Source: an uncultured Balneola sp. (GTDB lineage: Bacteria; Bacteroidota; Rhodothermia; Balneolales; Balneolaceae). From it: 62,954 nt of DNA. The translations under genes were made by a program, and so were the position numbers. The stretch covers positions 1-62,954 of the forward strand of contig CABZVB010000011.1 in assembly GCA_902529115.1 (NCBI GenBank). Direction: 5' to 3'. The notes beneath the pieces are model-generated. The model was not told where the DNA came from. It saw nothing but the letters and a program-made list of their open reading frames with translations, and searched no databases. Below, in pieces: positions 9,661-17,390 of this stretch (position 1 is the first letter of the stretch; every line of letters begins with the position of its first letter).

Positions 9661-9870
9661 ATGTTGGCTAAGATAGATAACTCACAACAAATCATAAAAG
9701 GAAAAAGACTCAATTCTTTGGACTTTTTCCGAGGTGCTACTGTCGCCGCGATGATCTGGGTAAATATGATACAGATCACCGTGAAGAGCGATGTTATGAG
9801 CCTGAAAGGATTTTTATACTCTGAAGTTCTTAAAGGGATATTCACCGATGGCATTAACAATCTACTTACC
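9661..9870 (+). pseudogene. Remnant of an HGSNAT-like (COG4299/DUF1624) membrane acyltransferase
   Basis: The first 35 residues (RLNSLDFFRGATVAAMIWVN at 16-35) match the start of heparan-alpha-glucosaminide N-acetyltransferase-like proteins, which normally have about 360-400 residues and some ten membrane helices. They are followed directly by MSLKGFLYSEVLKGIF, which resembles the penultimate loop near the C-terminus of that family. Everything between is missing, consistent with a large internal deletion. The 3' end then runs into the convergent TonB-like gene. The reading frame stays open to 9969 but this tail looks meaningless. The start is two bases after the nagZ stop, so the intact gene was probably translationally coupled to nagZ. 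Confidence 0.6.
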
Positions 9871-10554
9871 AAAATGAAAAAATTCGGTTCTTTGGGTTTT
9901 TACTTTTTGTCCTTCTTTCACAGCTGGAGTAAATTCCCACATAAATGCCGCTTTGATTATTGCCTCTAGAATGCCAAATTGAACCTGATCTCTCTCGATA
10001 CTCTCATCGTTATCAAGCAACTGTTCAATGGAAGACACGTATGCTTCCACTACCTTTCCTGAGGAATCAACAGTCATTTGTACTCCGATTATATATTGAT
10101 CATTAATCGCCAAAGCTTCATTAGAATAGGAAGGTTCAACTATTTTTTTATAAAGCGCAATTCTATCGGGATCACCGGTAATTTCCTGCTCTTCTCCTAT
10201 CCAACCAGTACTAGCATTTCGTGCCTGTTCAAATTCATCGACCAATAAGTTCGATCGGTCTATTGTTAAAAAATCTTCTTGAATGAGCCGGTATTCAGGG
10301 GCTAAGGCTTGCACTATTGGTTTAGGTGGGGCTGCAACACCGACATTTTGACGAGTTATGATCATAGGTTGAAGTATGATTTCCTCTTTATAAACAGCCA
10401 TTAACTCTTGATATTTTGAATTTTCTCTTGGTTTCATAGGCCACTTAAACAGTATAATAAATAGCACCAAAACCCCACATATAGCACACAGCATACGAAG
10501 TGTATATGATTTTTTGTACAATAACCAATAAGTAGGTGATAAGGATAACCACAT
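9862..10554 (-). CDS. TonB-like protein with one membrane anchor
   Basis: A 230-residue protein with a single hydrophobic anchor (about residues 20-36, AICGVLVLFIILF) and a periplasmic part. The C-terminal third (about 140-230, with VQMTVDSSGKVVEAYV and AAFMWEFTPAVKEGQKV) resembles the TonB C-terminal domain pattern, where the 'WxFxPA...G..V' segment is characteristic. A proline-containing linker (APPKPIV) lies between. No exbB or exbD is adjacent. It is the last gene of a leftward run after accC-like, murQ and plsC-like genes. Its 3' end overlaps the acyltransferase remnant. It may energise an outer-membrane receptor or act as a divergent structural TonB-like protein. Confidence 0.65.
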   Translation of the reverse strand: MWLSLSPTYWLLYKKSYTLRMLCAICGVLVLFIILFKWPMKPRENSKYQELMAVYKEEIILQPMIITRQNVGVAAPPKPIVQALAPEYRLIQEDFLTIDRSNLLVDEFEQARNASTGWIGEEQEITGDPDRIALYKKIVEPSYSNEALAINDQYIIGVQMTVDSSGKVVEAYVSSIEQLLDNDESIERDQVQFGILEAIIKAAFMWEFTPAVKEGQKVKTQRTEFFHFGK

Positions 10555-10637
10555 GATGTGTAATCTAGTATTAAAAATGACTAGATAGAAATTGAAAGCA
10601 TGGTTAACTTACTTTAATTCCTCATTGTTTAGTTCTA

Positions 10638-11372
10638 TTACACGGATTCTAGCTCCTTCAACGCTTCCGACATCCTTTCTTGTACTGTTTGTTTAAGTTC
10701 GGACATAGAGTCAAATTCTTTAGAATTAATGCTTGGAAGAACTCGCAACCGGAAATTGGCTTTAGACCGAAATAAGTAACTCCCAGAACGTAAAACTTCA
10801 AATGCTCCTTCTATAACTAAAGGTTGAATACATAAACCATGTTCTAAAGCCAATAAAAAAGCCCCATTTTTAAAGGGTTGTAAACTACCATCAAGCGATC
10901 GTGTACCCTCTGGAAAAAGCATCACAGGTATACCAGAGTTTAAAGGTTGAAGTAGGTTATTCAACTTCTTAAGGGCGGATTTTTTAGATCTATCAATGGT
11001 TAAATGTCCTGTCAATCGAACCATCCAGCCCATAATTGGGATGTATGTCATGCTATGCTTGACCACCCATTTCATCCGAATAGGTAACTGATAAATAAGT
11101 GGGATATCTAAAAAGCTTTCATGGTTACAAACATAGATTGTTGGTGTATTTTTATTGAGCAACTCGGCGTTTTCGAGTTGGATTTGCCAACTTGGACTGG
11201 GATGCATCATAAACCAAGCCATCCAAGATAGAACACGATTGGGAATGCGCCGGTAAGGATCTATAGAGAACGTAATTAGAAAAGTAAGTGATATAAGTAC
11301 AAAAAAACCAAAAAATAGCAGGCTATAATACAACCACATGTAGATACTAAATAGTCTAGTTGACATCTCCAT
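10638..11372 (-). CDS. 1-acyl-glycerol-3-phosphate acyltransferase-like protein (PlsC family)
   Basis: A 244-residue membrane-associated acyltransferase. A hydrophobic N-terminus (about 10-36) precedes the catalytic HX4D motif NHESFLD (H84, D89) and the substrate-binding FPEGTR motif (153-158), both diagnostic of the PlsC/LPLAT superfamily that transfers an acyl chain to lysophosphatidic acid. It starts three bases after the murQ stop, so it is almost certainly translated from the same mRNA as murQ and the biotin carboxylase gene. ATG at 11366 is an alternative start. Which lysophospholipid it uses cannot be read from sequence. Confidence 0.87.
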   Translation of the reverse strand: MEMSTRLFSIYMWLYYSLLFFGFFVLISLTFLITFSIDPYRRIPNRVLSWMAWFMMHPSPSWQIQLENAELLNKNTPTIYVCNHESFLDIPLIYQLPIRMKWVVKHSMTYIPIMGWMVRLTGHLTIDRSKKSALKKLNNLLQPLNSGIPVMLFPEGTRSLDGSLQPFKNGAFLLALEHGLCIQPLVIEGAFEVLRSGSYLFRSKANFRLRVLPSINSKEFDSMSELKQTVQERMSEALKELESV

Positions 11373-11375
11373 TAC

Positions 11376-12293
11376 CTAGTTTTGTGACTTTAATGCCTTT
11401 CTAATGAATCCCTGATGTGTTTCTAGCAACAATTCCGCTTGTTCTTTTGATTTACCCCCAAGAGCCATAACCAACGCAGTTTTAACATGCCCATTAGCCT
11501 GCTCTAAAACTTTAGAAGCCGCTTTATAATCAAGTGAACTGAAATTCATGATAATTCGCTTAGCCCTTTCAACCAATTTTGCATTGGTTAACATTAGATC
11601 AACCATCACATTTTCATATACTTTACCTTGTCGTATCATCGCACCAGTTGTAATCATATTCAGTACCATTTTTTGGGCGGTGGCACTTTTCATTCTTGTA
11701 CTACCCATTATTACTTCGGGGCCGACCGGCACATCAATCACTAAGTCTGGGGAGATGGTGAGTTGCTGTTTTGGCACAGTCGTAATAAATATTGTTTTAC
11801 AACCAAGTTCCATTCCACGCCTTAGCGCTCCATGCACATAAGGGGTTCGTCCACTTGCGGCTAAACCACAAACCACATCAGCTTGTGTAGGAAAAACCAT
11901 ATTCAAATCAGCGATTCCAATATCATCTTGATCTTCTGCTTTTTCTTGGGCTACAAACATAGCAGCCTCACCGCCTGCGATAAATCCCTGTACTTGTTCG
12001 GGTTTTGTTCCAAATGTGGGAGGACATTCTGCGGCATCTAACACCCCTAAACGCCCACTGGTCCCCGCCCCAAAAAAAAGTAACCTGCCGCCAAGCGATA
12101 AAGCTTGTGCTACCCAATCAATAGCTTGAGCTATTTGAGGTAGCTTTTCGCTCACTGCCTCTGCAACCTTTTGGTCTTCATTATTAATTTTTTTTGCAAT
12201 ATTAAGAGCGTCATCCAAGTCGATGTCTTGAGTGTTAGGGTTACGTTGTTCTGTTTTTAAATTATTTAACTGTTTAAATAGTACTTCGTTCAT
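11376..12293 (-). CDS. murQ: N-acetylmuramic acid 6-phosphate etherase
   Basis: A 305-residue cytosolic SIS-domain enzyme that cleaves the lactyl ether of MurNAc-6-phosphate to give GlcNAc-6-phosphate and D-lactate. The signature GAGTSGRLGVLDAAECPPTFG-type block spans residues 75-95 with E89 matching the catalytic Glu83 of Escherichia coli MurQ, and GEAAMFVAQEKAEDQ supplies the second conserved Glu. A longer open frame extends to 12335, but the internal ATG at 12293 begins the canonical N-terminus and lies eight bases after the upstream carboxylase stop. The kinase that makes its substrate (AnmK, MurK or a PTS) is not in the window. Confidence 0.93.
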   Translation of the reverse strand: MNEVLFKQLNNLKTEQRNPNTQDIDLDDALNIAKKINNEDQKVAEAVSEKLPQIAQAIDWVAQALSLGGRLLFFGAGTSGRLGVLDAAECPPTFGTKPEQVQGFIAGGEAAMFVAQEKAEDQDDIGIADLNMVFPTQADVVCGLAASGRTPYVHGALRRGMELGCKTIFITTVPKQQLTISPDLVIDVPVGPEVIMGSTRMKSATAQKMVLNMITTGAMIRQGKVYENVMVDLMLTNAKLVERAKRIIMNFSSLDYKAASKVLEQANGHVKTALVMALGGKSKEQAELLLETHQGFIRKALKSQN

Positions 12294-12300
12294 AAGAATA

Positions 12301-13836
12301 TCAGTTTCTTCTTGCGGCCCACCAAGGCTTATCATTAGAAATATTTACCGAGGTTGAGGTCACTTTTGATGTCTTGTATTCATTATTAGTTGATTTTCTT
12401 TCAAATAGTATTCCTGCCATTAACGCAATAACACTTGGATTAGGTAGGTTTTTCGAATACTTACTACTCAAACGGTTATGCTCAAGATCGGGTAGATAGA
12501 AGTCGGAGACAAAGTGAGTATTATACTGCCCTTTAATAAAATTGGGATGCTGCATGCAATAATCACAGAAAGATATGGTGGTCTGACAACCCTCGATTTC
12601 ATATTCATTGAGTGCCGCTTTCATTTTTTGAATGGCTTTTTCACGGGTAGCTGCATGTACACTTAATTTAGATATCAATGGGTCATAATGTATGGACACT
12701 TCAGTCCCCTCTTCCACCCCACTATCTACACGAATCCCCAAACCAGATGGAATCCGATGCTTAGACAAAAAACCAATGTCTGGTATAAAGTTATTAAATG
12801 GATCTTCGGCGTAAATTCTACATTCGATGGCATGACCATGGATCTGAATATCTTTCTGTATCAAATCTAGTTGTTCGCCCCTGGCTATTTGTATTTGCAA
12901 CTCAACCAAGTCTAAACCAGTAATCATCTCTGTTACAGGATGTTCAACTTGTAACCGGGTATTCATTTCCAAAAAGTAATAGTCAAGATGCTTGTCTACT
13001 AGAAATTCGACGGTACCTACTCCATGGTACTTACAGCTTCTTGCGATATCTAAGGCAGACTGAGCCATTTTTTCCCGTAAATCATCTGTTAAAATAACGC
13101 AGGGCGCCTCTTCCACCACTTTCTGATGACGCCGTTGAATAGAACACTCTCTATCGAATAGATGGAAATACTGGCCATGTTTATCGGCTAAAATTTGTAT
13201 TTCGATATGTCGAGGATTCTCGAGATATTTCTCAATATACACCCGCGCATCTCCAAAGGCATTTTGCGCCTCGGAAGCCGCCACTTTTATCGCCTTTCTT
13301 AGCTCTGACTCCTTGTGAACTATTCGCATTCCCTTACCACCACCACCAGCTGCTGCTTTAATCAGAATAGGATATCCAATTTCATGTGCGATTTGCTCAA
13401 CATCATTTTCAGGGAATATAGGCTCAACTAAACCCGGTGGGAAGGGTATCCCTCGCTCTTTAACCAATGCTCGAGCTTTCATTTTATCTCCCATCAATTC
13501 AATGGCATTTGGTGATGGACCGATAAAGATTATTCCAGCTTCCTGACATTTCTTAGCAAAGGTGGCATTTTCGCTCAAAAACCCATAACCCGGATGAATA
13601 GCCTGCGCGCCAGTACTAATCGCGGCATCAATTATGGTACCCATGACCAAGTAACTCTTAGAGGAAGCCGCTGGGCCAATAAAAATAGATTCGTTAGCCA
13701 TTCGAACATAAGGTGCAAATACATCTGCTTCGCTGAATACTGCCACTGTTTGAATACCGAGAGCTGAACAACTTCGGATAATACGAAGGGCTATTTCACC
13801 ACGATTTGCAATAAGTATTTTATTTATCTGCCTCAT
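12301..13836 (-). CDS. Biotin carboxylase subunit (acetyl-/propionyl-CoA carboxylase, AccC-like)
   Basis: A 511-residue ATP-grasp enzyme that carboxylates biotin. Visible hallmarks are ILIANRGEIALRII at the N-terminus, the glycine-rich ATP loop AAAGGGGKGMRIV (about 160-172), DRECSIQRRHQKVVEEAP, and FLEMNTRLQVEHPVTE. The domain ends near residue 450; about 60 further residues form a variable tail with no biotin-attachment (AMKM-type) motif, so the carrier protein and carboxyltransferase must be encoded elsewhere. It leads the leftward operon carboxylase-murQ-plsC-tonB. Whether it serves acetyl-, propionyl- or another acyl-CoA carboxylase is undecided. Confidence 0.87.
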   Translation of the reverse strand: MRQINKILIANRGEIALRIIRSCSALGIQTVAVFSEADVFAPYVRMANESIFIGPAASSKSYLVMGTIIDAAISTGAQAIHPGYGFLSENATFAKKCQEAGIIFIGPSPNAIELMGDKMKARALVKERGIPFPPGLVEPIFPENDVEQIAHEIGYPILIKAAAGGGGKGMRIVHKESELRKAIKVAASEAQNAFGDARVYIEKYLENPRHIEIQILADKHGQYFHLFDRECSIQRRHQKVVEEAPCVILTDDLREKMAQSALDIARSCKYHGVGTVEFLVDKHLDYYFLEMNTRLQVEHPVTEMITGLDLVELQIQIARGEQLDLIQKDIQIHGHAIECRIYAEDPFNNFIPDIGFLSKHRIPSGLGIRVDSGVEEGTEVSIHYDPLISKLSVHAATREKAIQKMKAALNEYEIEGCQTTISFCDYCMQHPNFIKGQYNTHFVSDFYLPDLEHNRLSSKYSKNLPNPSVIALMAGILFERKSTNNEYKTSKVTSTSVNISNDKPWWAARRN

Positions 13837-13851
13837 ATAATTGTAGGGTGT

Positions 13852-13865
13852 GAGAATGAATTCTC
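13852..13865. repeat. Short palindrome upstream of the biotin carboxylase gene
   Basis: GAGAAT (13852-13857) and ATTCTC (13860-13865) are perfect inverted arms separated by GA, centred about 22 bases upstream of the carboxylase start codon. This could be a small operator, but six-base arms in AT-rich DNA occur by chance and no regulator is identified. Confidence 0.25.
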
Positions 13866-13965
13866 TAATTACAACCTAATAGATAAGACAAGATACTAAA
13901 CTGGACACTTTTAACTAAGTCGAAATTGTTTGATGATGAAAAAGCGTATTTCTGGCAGTGTAATA

Positions 13966-14943
13966 TTATGAAGCTATATTAATTTTATATAATATCTGGG
14001 GAAGTATACTAAGCTTCTCAAATTTTGTAAGGTGGGCTCTAGAAGAAAATACATCATAGTTGTTCTCCTCTATCTTATTTAAAATTTTGGCGTAGTTATA
14101 ACATGCTAGGTATACAGGAAGCCGTGCATCTCGATCCAACATAGTTATACCTTTTTCTGCACGTTCATAGTACTCTCTTGCCCTCTGTATTTGATACTTC
14201 ATAAACTCAATAAATCTGTCATCAATCTTTTTGCACAAAATGTCGTCATCAGTGAGCCCAAAAGCAATTAGTTCATCCTGCGCTAAATATATGCGATCTC
14301 GATCTACATCCTCACCCACATCTCTTAATATATTGGTTAACTGCATAGCTATACCCAAATCCGCTGCATAATTAAGTGCCTGCTCATTGCTATAACCAAA
14401 TACAGGTGTAGTCATTAAACCTACAACAGATGCTACTTTGAAGGAATAATCGTAGATTTCTTTGAAGTTTAGAAATCGAGTTTTTTGCAAATCTTGCTCT
14501 ACTCCATCAATAAGCAATAAAGGGAGTTCTTTTGGGATTTCATAATTAAGAAAAGTATCTGCAAAAGCGGTGAAAATAGGATCTTTGGATTGAATTTTAC
14601 CGTCATAAATATCTGCTATTTTAAATCTTAATTCATCCAACTTGTCTGATAGTTGTTCACTAGGGACAAATCTAGCATTAATCAAATCTACATTATCATC
14701 TACCAGATTGTCTATATAGCGGCAATATCCATAAATCGCAAAAATACCACGTTGCTTATCGTTGGGTAAAAAGCGTGTAGCCATATAGAAGGTTTTGGCA
14801 TAATAGCGAGTGATAGCACGACATTGAGAATAAGCAGGTTTTAATAAATCATTATTCATATCGTCAATAACTGAACGATGAAAAGAAGTACGCTCATACA
14901 GAGGTCTAATTAAACTATATGGATATTTAATTATTGTGCTCAT
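13966..14943 (-). CDS. Phytoene/squalene synthase family protein
   Basis: A 325-residue all-alpha prenyl synthase that condenses two prenyl diphosphates head to head. The first Asp-rich motif is YCRYIDNLVDD (about residues 72-82) and the second is LTNILRDVGEDVDRDRIYL (about 208-226), both binding Mg-diphosphate. Length is normal for CrtB or HpnC/D-type enzymes. No crtI, crtY or squalene cyclase is next to it, so product (phytoene for carotenoids or squalene/presqualene) is not settled; carotenoid synthesis is the commoner role in pigmented Balneolaceae. It lies 129 bases upstream of the biotin carboxylase gene on the same strand and may have its own promoter. Confidence 0.85.
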   Translation of the reverse strand: MSTIIKYPYSLIRPLYERTSFHRSVIDDMNNDLLKPAYSQCRAITRYYAKTFYMATRFLPNDKQRGIFAIYGYCRYIDNLVDDNVDLINARFVPSEQLSDKLDELRFKIADIYDGKIQSKDPIFTAFADTFLNYEIPKELPLLLIDGVEQDLQKTRFLNFKEIYDYSFKVASVVGLMTTPVFGYSNEQALNYAADLGIAMQLTNILRDVGEDVDRDRIYLAQDELIAFGLTDDDILCKKIDDRFIEFMKYQIQRAREYYERAEKGITMLDRDARLPVYLACYNYAKILNKIEENNYDVFSSRAHLTKFEKLSILPQILYKINIAS

Positions 14944-15286
14944 ATAAAATTAAAGTACGTTGCAGCTCAAATAGTTCCCATCATAATTAAATTAAATTTA
15001 AAAACATCATACATATCTATCTTCAGAAAATTTTACTATACTTAAGCGATTTTTTTATAAAGAAAAAAATGGATATCAAACTAATAAACGTAAGCTAATA
15101 AACTAAAGACCCTTTACTATTTAGTTAAACACTGGATATAAGCACATAGAAGTTAATCTCTCTATAAGTAGAATTGTGTGTTTTTCTTTTGAAACCTACA
15201 TTCAGTTAAACATAATTTGAGGCTGATTAAACATATTAATGAAAAAAATCTATACCTCCACTAGATGATAAAGAAATTAAAGACTC
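14944..15286. promoter_or_regulatory. 343-base divergent intergenic region with three GTTAAACA-like direct repeats
   Basis: This AT-rich stretch separates the leftward phytoene synthase gene from the rightward LacI-type gene and must hold both promoters. No protein-coding frame or stable RNA is evident. Three similar decamers are visible: AGTTAAACAC (15123-15132), AGTTAAACAT (15204-15213) and GATTAAACAT (15225-15234); the last two are 21 bases apart, two helical turns. They could be regulator half-sites. No classical LacI-type operator with a central CG was found. Confidence 0.35.
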
Positions 15287-16297
15287 ATGAATAAAAAAGT
15301 TACCATCTACGACGTAGCAAAACTGGCCGATGTTGCCATATCAACCGTATCCAGGGTTTTAAATGGATCACTGAATGTATCGGACAAAACTAAGACAAGG
15401 GTACAGGAAGCCATTACTACACTTAATTTTCGACCTCAAGTAAATGCGCGTAAATTAGCTAGTAAAGAACCACAGATGTTAGCTGTTGCGGTTCCCTCTT
15501 TTACCACACCTTTTTTTAATGAAGTACTAAAAGGGGTTAAGGATGAACTTAAGAAAACAGATTTAGATATTATAATCTACAACACAGGATCCAAAAATCC
15601 TGAAAAAGCGGTGACTAACTTTTTTGACCGTGGCTCAGCCGATGCAGTTATATTGATTTCTATTGATGTAAGTGATTCGTTACATAAGCAATTAGAAAGC
15701 AGTGGAATTCCTACAGTCTTGGTAAATTCACAACATAATAACTATAATTATTTTATGCTAAATGACTACCAAGGTGGTTTCATGGCAGGCGAACACCTCA
15801 TACATTCTGGATATGAACGCATTGGAATGATTAGCACTCCTGTTAAAACTAGAACTTCTATTCAGCGAGAGAAAGGATTTAAAGATGCTTTTAAAAAACT
15901 CGATAAAGATCTTAAGAAAGAATTTTTTATAACCGGAGATACGAGCAAACATGCAGGTTTTACCGAAGAAACCGGTTTCGAAGCTATCAATAAATACTCC
16001 AATATGAGTGAATTTCCCGAAGCTATTTTTTGCCTCAACGATTCAATGGCTTTAGGGGCCTTACATGCTATAAGTCGGCTTGGTCTTCGAGTGCCTGAAG
16101 ATATGGCAATTATAGGTTATGACAATATAAAGCTGAGTAAGTATCTTGATTTAACGACAATTGACCAACAAATGCATACCATTGGTACTCAAGCAATATC
16201 ACGTCTGCTAGCCATAATCAAAAATAAAGACACTCAACTATTTCAAACTATGATAAACCCTATTTTAATTCCTAGAGGGTCAACTAAGAATTCATAA
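15287..16297 (+). CDS. LacI/GalR-family transcriptional regulator
   Basis: A 336-residue repressor-type protein. The N-terminal helix-turn-helix (VTIYDVAKLADVAISTVSRVL, spanning residues 5-25) is a textbook LacI DNA-binding domain, followed by a hinge (RKLASKE, about 56-62) and a periplasmic-binding-protein-like sensor domain (about 63-330) containing MAIIGYDNIKLSKYLDLTTI, a typical C-subdomain motif. The effector is unknown. It lies 55 bases upstream of purC on the same strand, with phytoene synthase divergent. A PurR-like role is possible from position but no residue evidence for purine binding was established; sugar-responsive regulation is the usual family role. Confidence 0.9.
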   Translation: MNKKVTIYDVAKLADVAISTVSRVLNGSLNVSDKTKTRVQEAITTLNFRPQVNARKLASKEPQMLAVAVPSFTTPFFNEVLKGVKDELKKTDLDIIIYNTGSKNPEKAVTNFFDRGSADAVILISIDVSDSLHKQLESSGIPTVLVNSQHNNYNYFMLNDYQGGFMAGEHLIHSGYERIGMISTPVKTRTSIQREKGFKDAFKKLDKDLKKEFFITGDTSKHAGFTEETGFEAINKYSNMSEFPEAIFCLNDSMALGALHAISRLGLRVPEDMAIIGYDNIKLSKYLDLTTIDQQMHTIGTQAISRLLAIIKNKDTQLFQTMINPILIPRGSTKNS

Positions 16298-16352
16298 AAT
16301 CATGTGATATCTCTGTATTTTTACTCATAGCAACCCTTAAGTTTAACCAACT

Positions 16353-17306
16353 TTGGATTTTAAGCACGCCCTCACTAATTGTATTACTTCAAGTTCCCAC
16401 CCTACTGTAACAGATCTCTATCAAGGTAAAGTTAGAGAAGTTTATACATTAAATAGCCAAATACTAGGTATTGTAGTAACTGATCGAATATCTGCTTTTG
16501 ATTTTATTATGCATCAAGCTATTCCTTTTAAAGGGCAAATACTAAATAAACTAGCTGAATTTGGGTTCAATAAGGTTTCGCATATTATTCCGAATCATAT
16601 TATTGAGGTACCACACCCAAATATTACCATTGCCAAAAAATGTGTCCCCATACCAATAGAAGTAGTTATTCGGGCTCACCTTACAGGTCATGCTTGGAGG
16701 ACCTATAAAAGTGGAGAACGTATGCTTTGTGGAGTAACTTTACCAGAGGGTCTGAGTGAGCACGACCCCCTTCCAGAGCCTATTCTCACGCCAGCAACCA
16801 AATCATTGGAGGGGCATGATGAAGATATTTCAGAAGAAGAAATACTCGCTCAGGGTATTGTGAGTACCGTTCTTTGGGCAGAAATTCGAGAAAAAGCCTA
16901 TGAATTATTTAAAATAGGCCAAGAAGTAGCACGCGAGCAAGGACTCATCCTTGTAGATACTAAATATGAATTTGGCTTGAATGTAGATGAATTGACCCTC
17001 ATAGACGAAGTTCATACTACCGATTCTTCTCGCTATTTTTATTTCGATGGCTATGAGCAACGGCAAAAAGACCGACAGCCTCAGAAACAACTCTCTAAAG
17101 AATTTCTGAGAGAGTGGCTTATGAAAAATAACTTTCAAGGCCTAAATGGTCAAAACCTTCCAGATTTACCCGACTCATTTCGAATAGAGGTGTACAAAAG
17201 ATATGAGCAACTATATGAACAATTAACGGGTTCATCTTTTACACCTACTATCATTGAAGATATTAACAGTGACCTAAAAGCAGTCTTTTCTCCATACATT
17301 AACTGA
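16353..17306 (+). CDS. purC: Phosphoribosylaminoimidazole-succinocarboxamide synthase (SAICAR synthase)
   Basis: A 317-residue cytosolic enzyme of purine synthesis that joins aspartate to CAIR using ATP. Diagnostic segments are LYQGKVREVY (about 22-31), VTDRISAFDFIM, KSLEGHDEDISEEE, VDTKYEFGL and DEVHTTDSSRYF. The length matches the longer, eukaryote-like class rather than the 240-residue E. coli type. The start is a TTG: an in-frame TAA lies nine bases upstream and no ATG precedes the conserved N-terminus, so TTG at 16353 is required. It follows the LacI-type gene by 55 bases, suggesting co-transcription or regulation by it. Confidence 0.93.
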   Translation: MDFKHALTNCITSSSHPTVTDLYQGKVREVYTLNSQILGIVVTDRISAFDFIMHQAIPFKGQILNKLAEFGFNKVSHIIPNHIIEVPHPNITIAKKCVPIPIEVVIRAHLTGHAWRTYKSGERMLCGVTLPEGLSEHDPLPEPILTPATKSLEGHDEDISEEEILAQGIVSTVLWAEIREKAYELFKIGQEVAREQGLILVDTKYEFGLNVDELTLIDEVHTTDSSRYFYFDGYEQRQKDRQPQKQLSKEFLREWLMKNNFQGLNGQNLPDLPDSFRIEVYKRYEQLYEQLTGSSFTPTIIEDINSDLKAVFSPYIN

Positions 17307-17365
17307 GCTCTAAAAAGGTAAATTGGTTGATAAACCTATGAAATGGATAATGTATGTATTCAGCA

Positions 17366-17381
17366 TAACTGAACTCAGTTA
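17366..17381. repeat. Palindrome between convergent purC and SDR genes
   Basis: TAACTGA (17366-17372) and TCAGTTA (17375-17381) are perfect inverted arms around AC, located nine bases before the SDR stop codon on the right strand and 60 bases after purC. No T tract follows, so it is not a clear intrinsic terminator. It may contribute to 3' end folding of either transcript. Confidence 0.25.
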
Positions 17382-17390
17382 CCTATATAT

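Noticed and set aside
9618-9872. An 84-residue minus-strand frame over the end of nagZ and the acyltransferase remnant
   Set aside because: It is antisense to clear coding sequence at the nagZ end and has no family features.
15287-17306. LacI regulator plus purC as a recently acquired island
   Set aside because: purC is core metabolism and no mobile element, tRNA or direct repeat pair bounds the region; composition looks like the surroundings.
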